The notes under the pieces: generated by a model | The model's database searches: none | The model's input: only the letters and a program-made list of their open reading frames with translations | Told to the model about the DNA's origin: nothing | In this document: positions 12,101-27,100 of the stretch, in pieces | Numbering within the stretch: position 1 is the stretch's first letter | How the letters are laid out: every line of letters begins with the position of its first letter | Position numbers and translations under genes: made by a program | Assembly (NCBI RefSeq): GCF_001949145.1 | Contig: NW_019091421.1 | Coordinates: 1,214,206-1,278,205 of the forward strand | Reading direction: 5' to 3' | Source of the DNA: Acanthaster planci | Lineage: Eukaryota; Echinodermata; Asteroidea; Valvatida; Acanthasteridae | DNA length: 64,000 nt

Positions 12101-15100
12101 CTAGTGTTTCCCCAGTCTATGGGGGGATAAAAAAGAAAGAACCTGACACGCCGCAAACCCTCCGCTATAATCCACCCTTGTGATGAGATACAGTTGCAGC
12201 AGACAGCCACTTGGTACCACCAGGGATACAGTATGGTGATGTCAGCCACTGGCTGCATTAGTCAGGTGCTTGTGGATCAAACAAGAATAACTTCAAAGTT
12301 CTGAATCATTCCAAGGTTCCTATCGATGTGCTTATTTCCAATGTTTCCTTTGGGCGAAGCAAAGGTTAACCCTAAGCAACGATTCTCACATGTATAAAAC
12401 AATTGCACCATGAAAAAAAAATGCTTTGGCAGTAAATTTGCTCTCCAATCACATGGATACCTCATTATTCAGTTGCTTTTCTTTTTCCGTTCTCCACAGA
12501 GCCACATTTGTACCGGACTCTTGCATGAATTGCGTACGATTTCAACATATCATTTATCCCCGTCATCAGGGCAAAGTCATCAGTAGCCCTGTCTTGACTG
12601 AGTAGCAACCAGGGTGGCATGGACGCCTGACCTTGCGTTTGTTGTTTGAGTGCAGTCAACCACAAAAGTACAGGATACAAACAAAGCCCTCAGGTAATCA
12701 CCCCCTTCACTGGGCTGAAAAATTCAAGTGTGAAAGAGGAAGTCCAGCCTCGGACACAAGAGAGTTGGAATGGGCACTGAGTTCAGTGTCTATGGCAGTT
12801 TGGACCAGATACTGAGATGCTCTTGCATTGTGTCCAAACAACATAAGCATCATTCAACTCTGGAAAACAGGCTGTACACCAAGAATTCAACTGAGAAAAA
12901 AAGGCAAAAAACAGCTTATATCTTATTCTTTGTCATAATCAATAATACTTTTCCATCCAAGAATCAATAAGATTGAAGATGACGATGCATGGTGCAGTTC
13001 ATATTCTTTTTATTTGTTCAGGTATTTATAGCATTTGTAAGGTGAATACAAAATACCACCTTTTGATACACTTTTTTAAGTTCTTGTGATGAGTGAAATT
13101 TCTGGGTGTTAACAGAAGGACACCACTAAGATAAACAGTCTTTCTGCAGTGAGTCGCCAGATGACAGCGGCAGTAAGGAAGTGCTCGCAACCAATTGGAG
13201 ACAAAGGAATGTCAGCACAGTTGGAGAGGGAACCCACTCTGGAAAATATGATGCTGCTCAAATAAGTAAATTATATATCGGTTGGGAAAATTTTAGCTTC
13301 CTTTTATTTGACTGTGACCACAGATTGTTCAGTTGAGTTTTCGTGTGTATGAAAAAAAGGCAAAAGTTCCTGAACTCCATCTGGATTGAGTAAAAGAAAA
13401 TTATACTGAAAGTGGGTCGTTGGGATTAATTTTGACGATTCAATTATTTATTTGTAAGTGTAGGAACCTACTCACTACAAGTGTACTGAGGGGTATATTC
13501 ATAATACTGCTTTTGCATAGACAAGTCAAATGATCAAGCCTAAAAGAAAATAGTATCACTGTTCTTCAGTGCAAGACTGTAATGTTTTTGCAAGGAAACA
13601 ATGAAAGAAATGTAAATTTTAGGCCGTGTCCGAACATTACAACCAAGGCTATTTCCACCTACACTGACAGACATCACCCGGTAGTGGCTGCAATAACTTC
13701 CTAAAGGTGTGTGTAATTCTCTCATCAACAGCCACTTCATTAGGACACCTGCCTTGGGTATAGCCCTTTATCATCATGCTGTCATGTTTGTCCTGTTCCC
13801 TGCAGACCCATTGGCAACAGTAATACAACGTTACCTTCCCCTCCAGCCTCAGTTTCACTACATTGCTTTGAATGGTAGGAAAGCAAGATGGCTGCCCTAT
13901 GATAGAGGTCTATATAGACAGAAAGCCCCACAGTTAACTTCAAGGAAATCCAGCAGGGCCTATCGGGTGAGATTCGAGCCTGTGTCACTGTAAGTGGCTG
14001 GTGTCTGGCGGGAGCACCACTGTGTCAAATCCTGCCAGTCAATGGAGACCCAATGCAAGCTACTGGAATAGGTACAGTCACAGTTGGGTTGACCTTTGAC
14101 ATATCAGACACAGCTCCTTTAAACTCAGCCATGCATTTCTCCATTTCTTCCGTACGCACCCTGCGAAGCAGAGCACGGCAGCATTTTTGGGCGGCTGCAT
14201 CACTCTCCGGAATGTTAGACAAAAGACATTGATGTCCGTCATCAATGTTCACTCCATTTAACATCACTCTAGCATGACATACCACGGGGAGGAGGAGGAG
14301 AGACTAGAAACGACCCACCGGATTGGAGGAGAAATGAGCCGAACAGGACCCAATTCTTGATTCGGTTACTTCAATGAAACAGGAAAAGTTCTCTGCAAAA
14401 AAGGAGTGCCCAGTTTTTCTTTTCACCAATGCAGAGTGTATCCATCAAATGGTATTTCATTATAGTAATGATGCAAAATAGACTCAAGTCACAGTAGCCA
14501 AAAAGGCTTCACGAACGGACAAGCTTAGGTCAATGAGTTCTTCACACTATAAACAGATGCAGTCTATTTATGCAGCATAACGAGTTTGAATTCTCATATT
14601 GCAGAACATTTTTCAAAATAGAAAAACGGAGATATTTTTACGTAGATTTATTTTAGACTAGAGGCACAACAGACTGCTAGTTAAGCATGTCGGGAGCTAA
14701 TAATAACCAGATTCTATTTCTGGTTGGGACGGTTCCAGTACGTGACAGCATTGCTGTCTGGCTGTAGACAGGCTGCAGACAGCACACAAGGCTATTTTTG
14801 AAAAGAGAAAAATCCGCAGAGGAAAAAAAAAAAGGAATGCGATAAAGGGAAGCAAAGAGAAAGGTGGCTGCTACGGAGCAGGCTGTTGTTAGTGGGACAT
14901 CTTGAGGAGATGGAAAGATCCAAACCGGATGTTTCCAGGTTACGTCAAGCTGCTTCCAGGCTTCACAGATGCTGCATAGCTACATATAGGTCAGGCTCAC
15001 AGCACTGTCGGTGCACTTAAGCGAAATTCTGTTTGTCAATACAACACTGGTTTATAGATGAGTAAGGATCAGGATTTAGAGGAAGCACAGCAAGATTCCG

Positions 15101-18100
15101 CATTATTTAAAAAACAATGACTGTAAAAAATGTCACTAAGGAGCAACAGTTCAGATACAAACAATTCAGCATGCAACATGCTACACCAACCTTGGCTATA
15201 TAATCACTGGTAAAAGCCATTTGAATGTAAGACAATTTATGTATCATTTATTCAAAGATATATGACTAAATTATGAAAATGTTGGCAGTGTGAATCAGTC
15301 ATCAGTCAGTAATAATCCCCGTCCAGACAAGCTTTGCCTGAGTATTTTTGCTTAATTCTACAGCCAATGAGAACCCTGTATCTGACGGGATTTTCAATTA
15401 CAACCAACCAGGTACCAGAGTATGAAGATCTCACATCCCCGGACACTGTCACACCAACTGATCCTCTAAGCAAAACTACAAGACATACACAACACAGCTT
15501 TATGTACTACTGCACGACGCAGAACACCTACTGCATCAATTTTTGTACTCAAACTTTTTTTGCGCCATTATGTGCAAAGGGTTTCTGTGAACCAAGGGAG
15601 CACAAAATTTCAAGCATCAAACAGGTAAAAACAAGGAAACCGGCAAAAGTAACAGTGCCAGAATTAAAAAAAGAAATGATTCAAAGAGTTTTCATTTTGA
15701 AATTGGATTTTTTTCACAGTGCTTCATAACTACGGCTTCTTGATTCCAAAAACCTTTTTGCTGAGCGAAAATGGCACATACAAGTGAGATATAAGAATGA
15801 CACCAGGTACATGTAAGTTACCTTTGCTCTTTCTAGCCTTTGACGCTGCTCATGGAATCCTGGTGAAGCTTTTAGAGCTGAAAAGAAACAATTCACATCA
15901 TTAAATGTCTTTGAAAGTGTAGGTTTAAGTTAGGACAGACGGCATCTTGATTTTTAGTCAACTCACAGTACACCAAACATTGTCTACAGTTCTAATAATC
16001 CGTTGCTTATGAGTATGCAGATTTCGTTAAATTATTAAATTTAAATCTGCTTATGAATAATCAAAGACAGGCAACAAACATGCTTTCATTGGCAACTTGA
16101 CCAGGTGTATTTCCACTTTCAGAGCATCTGGCTGCTCCAATAGAACTCAATTATCATTTGCATGAGTAACCCAGGTTCCCCCTAAATGTTCCACCGTTAT
16201 GACTATTTTTAGATATTCTCTGATTGGGCAAACCCTCTCAGTTAAACAAAGTCACGGCCTTTGTTACTAGATTGAGGAGACTGCAGGAAGTGAGTGGTAC
16301 TGCGCGTGGCATGGAACAGGACCACTTACAGGATCTGGCACCCTGCACTTGAACCGATATTCTGATGTCCATGTTGAGTCCGTAAAGTACCGGTACATTC
16401 CCAAATTACACTGAGAGAGAGGAGTGCAGTTATCAGACTACAGGATGACACAGGGATGTTCACTGAGTCAAAGTTCCATCGCTACGGGCACTGTAAATTG
16501 ATTTAAGATATTTCTCAATTTTCCACTAAAGCCTGGTCCTCGCCAGGCTTTCAAGACTATCCTAAATAAAACTACCGCTACGCTCATAACGTTTTATCCC
16601 CCTGGCCCGCCCTAATGTGCAAACCCACCAACCATTCTCAAGAATGTGCGGGATTCTTAGCAGGCAGAAGGCATATATTGGAATACCTGGTATTTGAGGA
16701 AACTTCTGGAAACATATTTGGGGGGAGCTTTATCTTTTGGTGGGCAATGAGACAAATGAAGAAGATTCCTGGATGTCATAAAAGAAAGCATTATAACAGT
16801 TGTTGCTGGGGGGGAGCTATGCATAACAGGCATCTATTTGTGGCAGGTGACATCACGGGCAGTGGATGTCATTGGCTGCCGTAAAAGCGGCGGAAGGAGT
16901 TGCGGCTTGTGGAAGTATGCCGTGGCTATCTGTCTGATGACGTCAAAGCCCGGCACAATCAATGTCTCACTACGATCTCTCATTTCTCGTCCAACGGTAT
17001 AAAAAAAGAAGAAGCAAGACAGGAAGGGGAGGGGGGGCAAATGGAGTAAAAAAAAATCAAGGATCGTAGCCACGAGGCAGTATCAACAGCCAGGAATCAG
17101 ATGTAGAGACTGTGGATTCTGGTATGCCTGGTATGCGCTACGTCAGACTGCGGACCATGTTGTTGTAATGGGCTTACAAGCGCTGAAGCTTTAACCTCGA
17201 TGACATAATTTTTCTCCTGCACCCCCTCGTCCACGGAGCACTACAAGACAATGATGGTGGTGCAGGCCCAGCTCCGTATGCTGGCAGCTATATTTATCAT
17301 CTCCATCACTGATAATACTCGACCGTAGATAAATATATGCACGGCATCATAACTTCCTCGGCTTGGCCTCAAGGCCACAGGAGATGGTCCACAATAAGTT
17401 TGAGGACTGCAGAAACTACTTTGAATACTGTGTCTTACTCTGGATGCATTTGAGCAGTATATGGCAGTAGTTTGTGAGAACAAATGTCCACAGTGAGCAT
17501 TTTTATTTGAGTTCAAGGACAACACAGTTTAAGAATCACTCATTTCTAGGTATGCTACAAGAGTCAACAAAACGCTTTGCAAATTAAGAACTTGAGCAAA
17601 GTAACAGTTAAAAGAATAATATGTTGTCAAAAATGACTTGGAATTCCAGCGTGGTTAGCCATGACCAATTCTGATTTTATAGAGTTTAAGAACTGTAGGA
17701 ACTGGAACAAAAAGATACTTACGAGGCATAATTCCTTGGCTGACAAGTTCTTCCCTGGGGCGTCTGAGCTTGAGTCGTAAAGCAAGTACTGTTGAAGAAA
17801 GAGAGAGCAAAGAACAAAATCAAAGATTTGTTCTCCTTTAGCCTCAAAACTAATGGCTGAGGGGCAGAATAATGGTAAGCAACTGTCAAACCACAGTGAA
17901 AATGTACCCATTAAACATTCTGCATTTTTGGAACTGGTGCTCTTAGGAAACAGTTCTACACAATCAAAAACTGAAGACAAATTGCTCCACTTTGCTTATT
18001 TCCTTCTAGAAAGGACTCGTGCTGAAAACTTGGCAATCCACATTGGTCCAGAGGTCATTGACATGTGGAACACTCAAAGGAATGCATGCGCATTCAGGTG

Positions 18101-21100
18101 TACATTTCTCGCAGGCCACAAACAGTATCCCTGTTCTGTGTTATGTGGACCTTTTCCTCCAACAGCGGCCATCAATGCACTCAGTGAAAATCTACAGTTG
18201 TGATGCCAGACCGCTGCATGTCACTTCACAGTTAACATGGCTTACCAAAATAAAAAAGCTTTTGGGTTTATCCCAGGTTACAGGACGGCATCAAGTAAGC
18301 ACAAGTTACATGGACTCCGAGGTCAAAAACTAAATCGCTGCATAAAATTCCGAGGTCCAAAGTTATTGCAGAAGACACAGCGAAAACAACGGGCTGGGGT
18401 GCAGCTCAGCCAAACGACAGACTAAAACAAAGACACGTCAGCAAGACAATGGCTCTCAACCGGGCTGGGAAAACAAAACTCTCTCAAGACGCAGTGTCCT
18501 GGGATGGTACCAGGAATTTGACATTTGAGCAAGAAAGGTGACTTTCCAGCACCACGCTGTGAGTGTAACAACGCAGCGGTGGAAAAGCCGATATCTGTGT
18601 GAGAAATTTCAACTGGAGGTCTGGTGCTTTGTTTTGTTTTGAAGCATATAAGGCAAAAACCGTGGGATAGGCGCTCATTATAAGTTTGCACAGTGGGAAC
18701 TTTAAACCAATAACGAGCTGAATGGGGGATATTTATCAGCCAGGAATTTTCGGGGGGAATTCTGGGGAGATCTGAATTTGCTCAAAAAGTCTGTTTTTAC
18801 TTGTCTGGCTGTTAAGCTACCCTGGATTTGATAATGAAGGGTAATTTTTATTTAGGCGCAGTTCTTTAAACAGCTTCAGGCAACAAACAGGTATTTAAAG
18901 TGAGCCGTGAAGACAGTCACATAAAATTTGACCATTTTTTGGCAGATTCAAACAAACTCAGTTGACCTTGTGGTACATGTGCCTTCACTGTAAACAGGAG
19001 GTCACAGGCTTTAGTCCCACCCAAGTAAACTTGAGAAACTTCTTCAACCAAGCTCTCAGAAAGCACATGTCAGTGTCAGACAGGACTCAGTATTAAAAAG
19101 TACATCTCCCGATGCCAGTGTTTCATCTCATGATGTATCTTTGCCAGCTACAAAGTCAAAACTGAACAATAAAATTTACTGATTTCCAGGTTCAAGAAAG
19201 TAACGTTCAACACCACTTTAGCCACATTCCATGCTGAAAGTATATTTTCAGTTCCACACAGGTGAAGTACAAATACCCTGATCTAACCAGGTACCAACAG
19301 GTCAGCACATTGAAGGGGTCATTGTGAACTGACCTTTGACAAAACCTCTCCAACCTCCTAGTGGTTAAAAATACAATAGCAGGGATCAGCAAGTTTGGAG
19401 CCAAAGGCTTGCCCATATTCTTCTTCCCCGTAACACAAGTCAGATGCTCAGGCAGGCTTAGGTAGACAGTTACCCCAGTAAGGTCTCAGTGAAGTCAGCC
19501 CTGTGCGAATGTCTTGGAAGAATCACTTCATTACTTACAGAAGCTCAACTCACGTGAAAACGTTCTCACACATTTTTCCAGTCCTGCTCGATACAGGAAT
19601 TTCTGCAATTTTCTTCCGTGCAGTTTGTTGATTCAGATTAATGCAGTTCCCAGGCAGGATTATCAAGTTTACCAATTAGTGAAGAACATATTACACGGGA
19701 GCCATTAATGCCCATGACACCGTGATTCGGTCATCGATGCTGCTCAACGGACATGTACAGGAACAAAGACATCCACTGTCACTTTCGATCCGTCTGAAAA
19801 GTTTCAGTGTCAAAAGCTGTTCATTTCTCCTCTTACATCACTTTCTTCCAACAAAGAAAGATTCCTGTACAACTCTTACACCGTTAATAAGGATTAAGTC
19901 AACCGGTCAAAAAAGCTGTGTGAAATTCTTTGAAATTCTGTCTTGGCAACAGACGGAACTGAAGACAAAAAATTAACTGTTGGGGTCACAAAAAAGCTGA
20001 GGATTTCAGACTTCTGTAAAAGACAAAGACAAATGAAACATTTCACACCACCGAAAAGTTTAAAGCTGTCATTTTCCCCTCTGCCCACGGTTCTCATTAG
20101 TGCTGCATCAGGCACAATCTCCAATCACTACTATATGTGGTATTTGCTCAAGGAGCTCCCTACGATTGCTCCATTGACTGGCACACATTGACCTGCTATG
20201 ACACATCAAATTAATCAATGATGAATTCATCAGACTTCTCTGGGCTTCATTACAAATGAGGAATCCAAAAATTTGCTTGGTTATTTATCGTGGCTAGCTG
20301 TAAAGTTCACAGCATGTTGGCATGCATCATCTTAAATGATTAAGCTCGCAAGGACACCCCAAAAAAAGTCAATATCCACACACGAAACTAAAAATTCCAA
20401 TGCTGCTTAGGGGAGAAAATTTTTTTCCTAAAGAATGACAATGAACAGTTTTCCCAATTGGTGACATGGTATCTCCCGAAACAAGCTTTCCCCTTGATAC
20501 CGTCAAACTCCCTGGGGATGTGGTGATGGAGCGGGTTATTCATAATGCCTTCACCTGCTCCCAACTTTTCTTGTTTAAGGCTCCAATTTTTAAGACAACC
20601 TCAAGAATGCTGGCTTTCACTATCTCCGATGAAGGAAACATGGTAAATTCCCTGCCCTCTTCACCACAAACTCATTTGAATCAATGCCCACATTTTACAA
20701 GTCTCTAGAGTAAAAATTCTTTTCTCAAATGCAAACTAAGAAGTATTTTCTGTTGGTTGGTCTCTGTTCAAGCTCTCTGCCTCTTCCCTGCTTCACCCTC
20801 TGTTGTGCCTTTCACATTCTGTGACGCTGTCATCCGGCTAAACAAATTGGGTCTAATTCTACCAAATGAGATGGTGGGATTGTGTTGCAGGTGCGTAATG
20901 GGGGGCTGGATCGGGTGACGGGCGCAAGCCTGGGCCACCTGATGGGAGGAGCTAGGGAGCCTACAGCACCCCTAGAGGGGGTGCAGTGTGTCGCAATGCA
21001 TCACGGACGGGAGCTCTGGTCAGATACCAGTGAGTATAAGTATGGTTAACTCAATGACAACACTCTCCTAATGCTTCAAGCAGCTAAAGCAAATTTTGTT

Positions 21101-24100
21101 TTATTCAAGATGAGAGTTTCAGAAGAGATAGGGGGTAATAGACTGCCTTGGATATTGAATGAAGATGGATATCATACATGTATGTGAAATGCCAATTTTG
21201 AACCAAAACTGGAATAAACGAACTTCAGACTGATAACAAGTGATTACTGATTGGACACTTCTGGCTAATTCAGGATGCCAGATGCAGGGAGTTTCCTTCC
21301 CTGGCTTACTTACATGTAAGTGACCTTATCCATGCCATTACATTTTGCATGTTTGTGTCTCTTTATTGATCCGTCAATAGGATCACTCCTATCCCACTTT
21401 TGCTGATTATGTTAAGGAATGCACCACGTAAATGGCCACATAAAACTGTCCCATTCCCAAAACAGGTGAAGTAGTACAGTTACCCCAGTAAAGGAATTTC
21501 AAAAAAATAAACCATCCAATGGAGGATAGACTGAAAATCAGACCTTAACTTGTGCCATGACTGAAGCTGAAAGCCTTTGGCTTTTTTTTCATTCATTAGA
21601 TTGAAAAATAGTTGGCCATAAATTCCTGGTCGCATATCCTGGAATTTGGGAGTAAATCCTGGAATCTAAATGAAGGCCTCAGGTCGTAAAGGACCAAAAT
21701 GTGTTTTTGTTGACAGAGGTTTATTCAACAGTCCCCCCCCTCCAGGGAATCTCTATTATCTCTTGGACGTGGAGCAAATTTGGTTGGGGATAATCAAATG
21801 AATTTGTCCATTATTTCTGCACTTGTTCCTAATGAAAATATGTCAATTCCTGTTAAGGAAGACGTGACATTAACAGGTAATTACCAGGGGGGGGCGAGTA
21901 GTACGATGGAAAATGACAAATTCAAAGGTACTAACCCTAGTTGCACAGGGACGCAATTTTCCTTGACGTCACTGCAAATTCAGTGATTTAGGTCAAAGCT
22001 TACTCCTCTCAGGGAAAATCTGGGCAGACCTACTTATCTTTTCCAGCATATGGTAGGGTAAGATCACACAGCTTAACATTCCTAAGGCCAAAATACTCAA
22101 ATTTATTAGATTTTTGTTTTCACAAACAAGATTAGGGTGAACCCTCTACTAGACACCAGGCTCGCAATTGAAATGAAAAGCAGGATTGGATAAGAAGTGA
22201 CAGCTACCGGTGGAAGTTTTTGAGAACTGTCTAGAAAAAAAAATTAAAAATTGCAATGTGCCAGCCACAAGACCACAGCATGACTGCATCTTGCTGGTTC
22301 AGCATATGTAAATCAGCAGGGTTTAGCTGACCAATCAGGATGGCCAAAATGGAGTCAGCAGTGACATGCAAATGAGTGAACCCACCCATCAACAGGTCTC
22401 CCAATAACCAATCAGATTCGCCAATGCAGTGGGTGTGATTTGTGTACACGCACACGCCATCCTGTGGAATGTGAACGAAAGAAGGGATAAGATGAATGGA
22501 CGGCACAGTTGGTGTAAGGCACCCACACTATAATTGCCATCCCATAATGCTTAGTCCAGGCGATAACAGGCGGCACAATGCCTCCCTAGTTATTGCAGCT
22601 GTCTGGGTCCCGACCAGCCACGAGACCCAATGAAATCAGACACCAGTTATGATGATGGCATGGTGGTGATGCTGATGAGCACCTAGAAGGGCACCAGTTA
22701 TAAAATATCTTCAATAATAACCTCCCATGATGCTCTGGGCAACTTTTTTTGGGAGGGGGTTGAGGGTTCACTTTGGCTTTAGAAGGCTGTCTCCTTGGTC
22801 CAAGATTGTTGTCTTGCTCTCTTGAACCTGATTGGAGGATTGGTTTATGAGGACCCGGAGAATCGGAATGGAATGAGGCGCGTGCCAGGCAGCAGGTTAG
22901 GTGGGAGGTTGGGGGCCCGTAATGACCCAGGGTATGGGGTCCCTGGTCAGTGACAATGGCTAGTGACAAGCCAGGGTCAATCACATTATAGTCAATGCTG
23001 CTGTCCACTTGTGCTGTCCCATCAAAATCGATATTTATGTTGGGCTTTACAGGAATGGCATTTTTGTGTTTGGCAACCCCCAAATGACCTTTGAAATGAT
23101 AAAAAATTAAAACAAATAGATGAAATTCTAAAACAAGGTCAGAGGAACAAGAGATTCAAGAATCAATCAAATAACTCATGCTTAAGGGAAAAAAGGCAAA
23201 CTTTTGGGATAAAAAGAACTTATCTCTGTGATAGCCTCAAGGCTGTCACTTGAAGTTGGAACATAAATGTCCCTCTAACACTTGTTGTTCATATCTTTCT
23301 AGATCCAAAAATGCAGCAATTTTTGCGGCACTAATCTTGGTGTTCTGGATCTGGCACAATGATAATGGACAGTCAAGTAGCACTTGAGATATGATGTTCA
23401 TGAACAAAACCACATAGCTGTTCCCGCTGAAGTTCGACTAAAACGTGCCATTTATGGCCATTTAGGTATTTATGTGGATTAGTTCTGTATCTGCACTTTG
23501 TCAAATTTCTTGATAACGTCCCTCCCAAAAAGTTGTTGCATGCGGTTGGTAACTTCTCACTGTGTCACATCCTTGGCACATGCTCTTTGAGTCTGGCCTT
23601 TGTGTACAGTACGGGTACTGCATGAATGCAGTGATGTAAATATCCATTTGAAAGTGCTATACAGTGGCTGTAGCGTGTTGAAGGCGAACATCTGCAAACA
23701 CAGAACATGAAAGCTCCTTACTTGAAAGAATACAAAATGCATCATTGATCAAATAATCATCAGCCTGTCAGTTTCCTTCCATCCAGTACTAAAGTGCAGA
23801 CTGGTACCAATTTGCGCACATTCAGATGAAAAATTGGACTTGTACATGAGGTATGAGCCTGATGCATGGGACGTCGCTGCTCAATAATGAAAGTGTCCTT
23901 TCTAATTCACAAATGGAAACAAGAAGATTGTGTATGAAAAGATACACATAAATTTCTGACCAATTCAGTTGGTGTTTTTTCTGTAGACCTTCCAAAATAC
24001 TACACGCACTCACGATCAATCTAATGACTTTCTGAAAATAAAAATCAATCAATCTGCTCTTGCATGAAAATGATTAAGGCGACTTTAATGCCGTTAATTC

Positions 24101-27100
24101 CTCCGTCTGGCAGCTTTTTTTCCTCTCTCTGCCCAGCTATATATACAAATTATGAAAACAAACACGATCATATGCTAATAAACCGATCTCCAGAAACTTG
24201 TCAGGGGACTTGACCAACTAAAAACAGCCCTGCAACCCCCACTCCGGGCAGACCCTGTTTATTTATACAAGAGTAAACAATATTCCCCCAAAACTGGCAT
24301 GTGTGTGCAAAGTAATGCAGGACTTGAGACTTTGGAGAGTAACAGTGAACTTGTGTGCCCAAATTTCAACTCCTTGAAAAACAAAATCCCAGCTCAGAAC
24401 ACTGTGAATGTATGTGTTTGGCTGCAGAAACAAAGTAACTTTTTTTTTCTCATAAATTGAAGCTTTATTCAAGTACATACACTCAACAAGAAAGAAACAT
24501 TTAAAATCTCTGGAGCTTAAAATTCGACATACGTAAATGAACTATGAGATTCAAACAAAAATTTAATTTAATTTGAAAAGAGGCAAACGAAGATCCCTCA
24601 GCAGTTGATTCAAAACTCAATCATTTCATCCTTCAAAAATTGCATCCTGTTAGTTGAAACCACCCCAAGTCACAATCAACTTCATCAATGAAGACCATGC
24701 GGAGAGAAGCAAGAGATCTAAGATGTTGTTTCTGATGTCAACGTGATGACGCGCATAAAGACAAACCATAAAAGCAATCAGGCATGCTAAGGACACAGGC
24801 AAGAACTGAAACAGCATGAGATGAGGCAATATTTAATCACAATCGTGCGCAACACCTTTTGGGAGCTAATGGCAATCTAACTGAAGCTTGCCGTGGTATG
24901 CATAACACCACATGGGGGTTCAGACTGATTAATAAAAAAAAAGCCAAAAAAAAAAACAAGAAAAGAAAAAAAGGAATCTCCAAAATACTGGGTTTGTTGT
25001 CCCGAAGGTCTTCAGACTCGAGGTGTTGGTGTCTTCTCTCTAATCAGACATGGCACTGATTTGGTGAACAGTGACCCCGGCTGAGCTGGGCTGGGCTTAA
25101 TGTAATGAACAACACCGCTTCATATTAAGCCACTTGCTGTTTGTTACATGTGTTCATGAAGGGCTGAAGAGACATCACCCATGAGAAGGAACAAAACAGA
25201 TGCTTCCGAGATGGGACCCCCCCAAGAAGTTTCAGGATCATCATCTCTGGAAAACAAGCTTAAAAACCTCAGAGAAATGTAAGGCTTTGGGGAAAATAAT
25301 ACCCTTCAACAGAGTGATCAATAAATGACCGAAAATATGACAGCATGAACAACCAAAAGAAAAAAGAAAAAAAGCAAACAAAAAAACACAAATAGGATAG
25401 ACAAAGAAACCTTTTATTTTTACAATCAATTTTAACGAAAAGGAAAGCCACAATCCCTCTACAAAATCACACTTCCCATTTCTTGAACTTTTGTGAATTG
25501 CCTCAGACTAAGTCAGACACCCCCCTTTAATTCTAGTGGTTTGTTTGTCCATGACTTGTTTATCCCATCTCTTTTTTTTTTAGGCCAGCCACAGAAATGT
25601 TGTAGGAGGGTCTTGGCAAGAGATGTGTTGACATTATGAAATGCCTACGATATATCATTACTCCAACGTCATCTTCATGATGTAGTCATCCTGACATACA
25701 CAACTTATGAAAATGCAGGCACATGTGGCTTTCAACCACATCTTCCCAAAATATCCATCCATTCCTTATAGAGCAGAGTTGTACAGCATAAAATATCTAG
25801 AATACAGTGTCACGTCTCTCTCTTACTAATGAAAAATTCCAATCCGAAAAGAAAAAAGAAAAAGCACACTTAAAGTAAAGGTAATTTTGTGACACTATAA
25901 AAAAATTGGGATTCAACTGCTGATCAAATTAATGATTTCATTCATGTACCCACAGAGATCATTCAAACCACAAGGGCACTGCACTGCATTTGCAAGCCCA
26001 GAAGGCACAGGGGGTCATCAAGACAAAGAACGAAGGTGGCGGGACATTCTCACTTTCTCAAGAAGGCACGTTCCTCTGACACCATCCCCCAGAGCACTTA
26101 ACAGTGAGGGAGCCCTCCTGGTGGGTCCTCCCCGCAACATACTAATGACATGAGGGGTAAAAGTAGGAGAGGAGCTTTCCGCTGGTACCCGGCAGATAGC
26201 CGATGCTGCGTAATGGGTTCAGGCAACCAGGGAGGCGTGGTGATTGGTTTTCGGGGTATGTTTTGGAGGGCACGTGGCGAAACCAATTACAGGGGAAATT
26301 TCGCCTCTGTCTATCAGGGAGCACACCGTGGGGGGGGGGGAGAAACACTGGCTCCCGGATTGTGTGACAAGCACCCGTTCTTGGTAACCAGTGAGGCTTT
26401 GTTGTTTGCAGCAAGTCAGCAGCAGGCGTGCCAGACACACCAATTAGTGCAGGGACTAGCAGACTGACCTGGTCGGGACATAATACAAGGTATACTACAC
26501 CTACCTCAAAAAAAGCTTCCACATGTCCATAATAAATCATAACAGAAGAAGAAAAAAACTGGAGCGGTGTGAAATGGAAAGTTGGAGGAAGCTCCTCTTG
26601 GGTCCTGTACTTCTGTCATCCTATCCCAGAAGGCCCTAGCGGCAGGCAAGCCTCTTCAAAGGAAGGGGATTTTTACTACCTGGTGATGCAGAAATGTGTG
26701 ATGGTATGCCAACCTGACAAATTGGTCGCTAAGGCATGTCTCTCTCCACTCTTTTCTTAACGGGGGCAGCTCAGGTGTCTAAAGTGGGATCTTTGTGGGG
26801 TGAAAATTGAGGTGTCATAAAGTCCCTGATATAACAACAATTTGGGGCCTGATTGGGGGTAATTTGGTGGGATGGGGTTTTGTTAATCTATTCCAGATGA
26901 AGAAGTTTTGCCTGACTGGTCTCTGGTGGAAGTGAATACTTTTCAAGCTGCAAAATGCATGAGACTGCCTACTAACATTATCATCAGTGCCAGTGAATCT
27001 CCAAAGTGGAGGACACAAGAGCTGCAATCATGCTTCACAGAATTTCATATAATTGTGCCAACTTTTCCCACAGAAACTTACAGTCACTGTTTTAAAAGTG

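Larger units (their letters stand above)
4477..15821 (-). other. MRTF intron between linker and RPEL2 exons
   Basis: 11.3-kb intron, gtaact...tttgtag. Contents: CTCF-like word (7662-7674), degenerate GAY repeat (about 8461-8700), tRNA-like SINE fragment (10471-10535), a 26-bp tandem duplication (10196-10247), C/G homopolymer tracts (5704, 10139, 11228) and one copy of an interspersed repeat (13795-13911). No supported exon. Confidence 0.85.
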
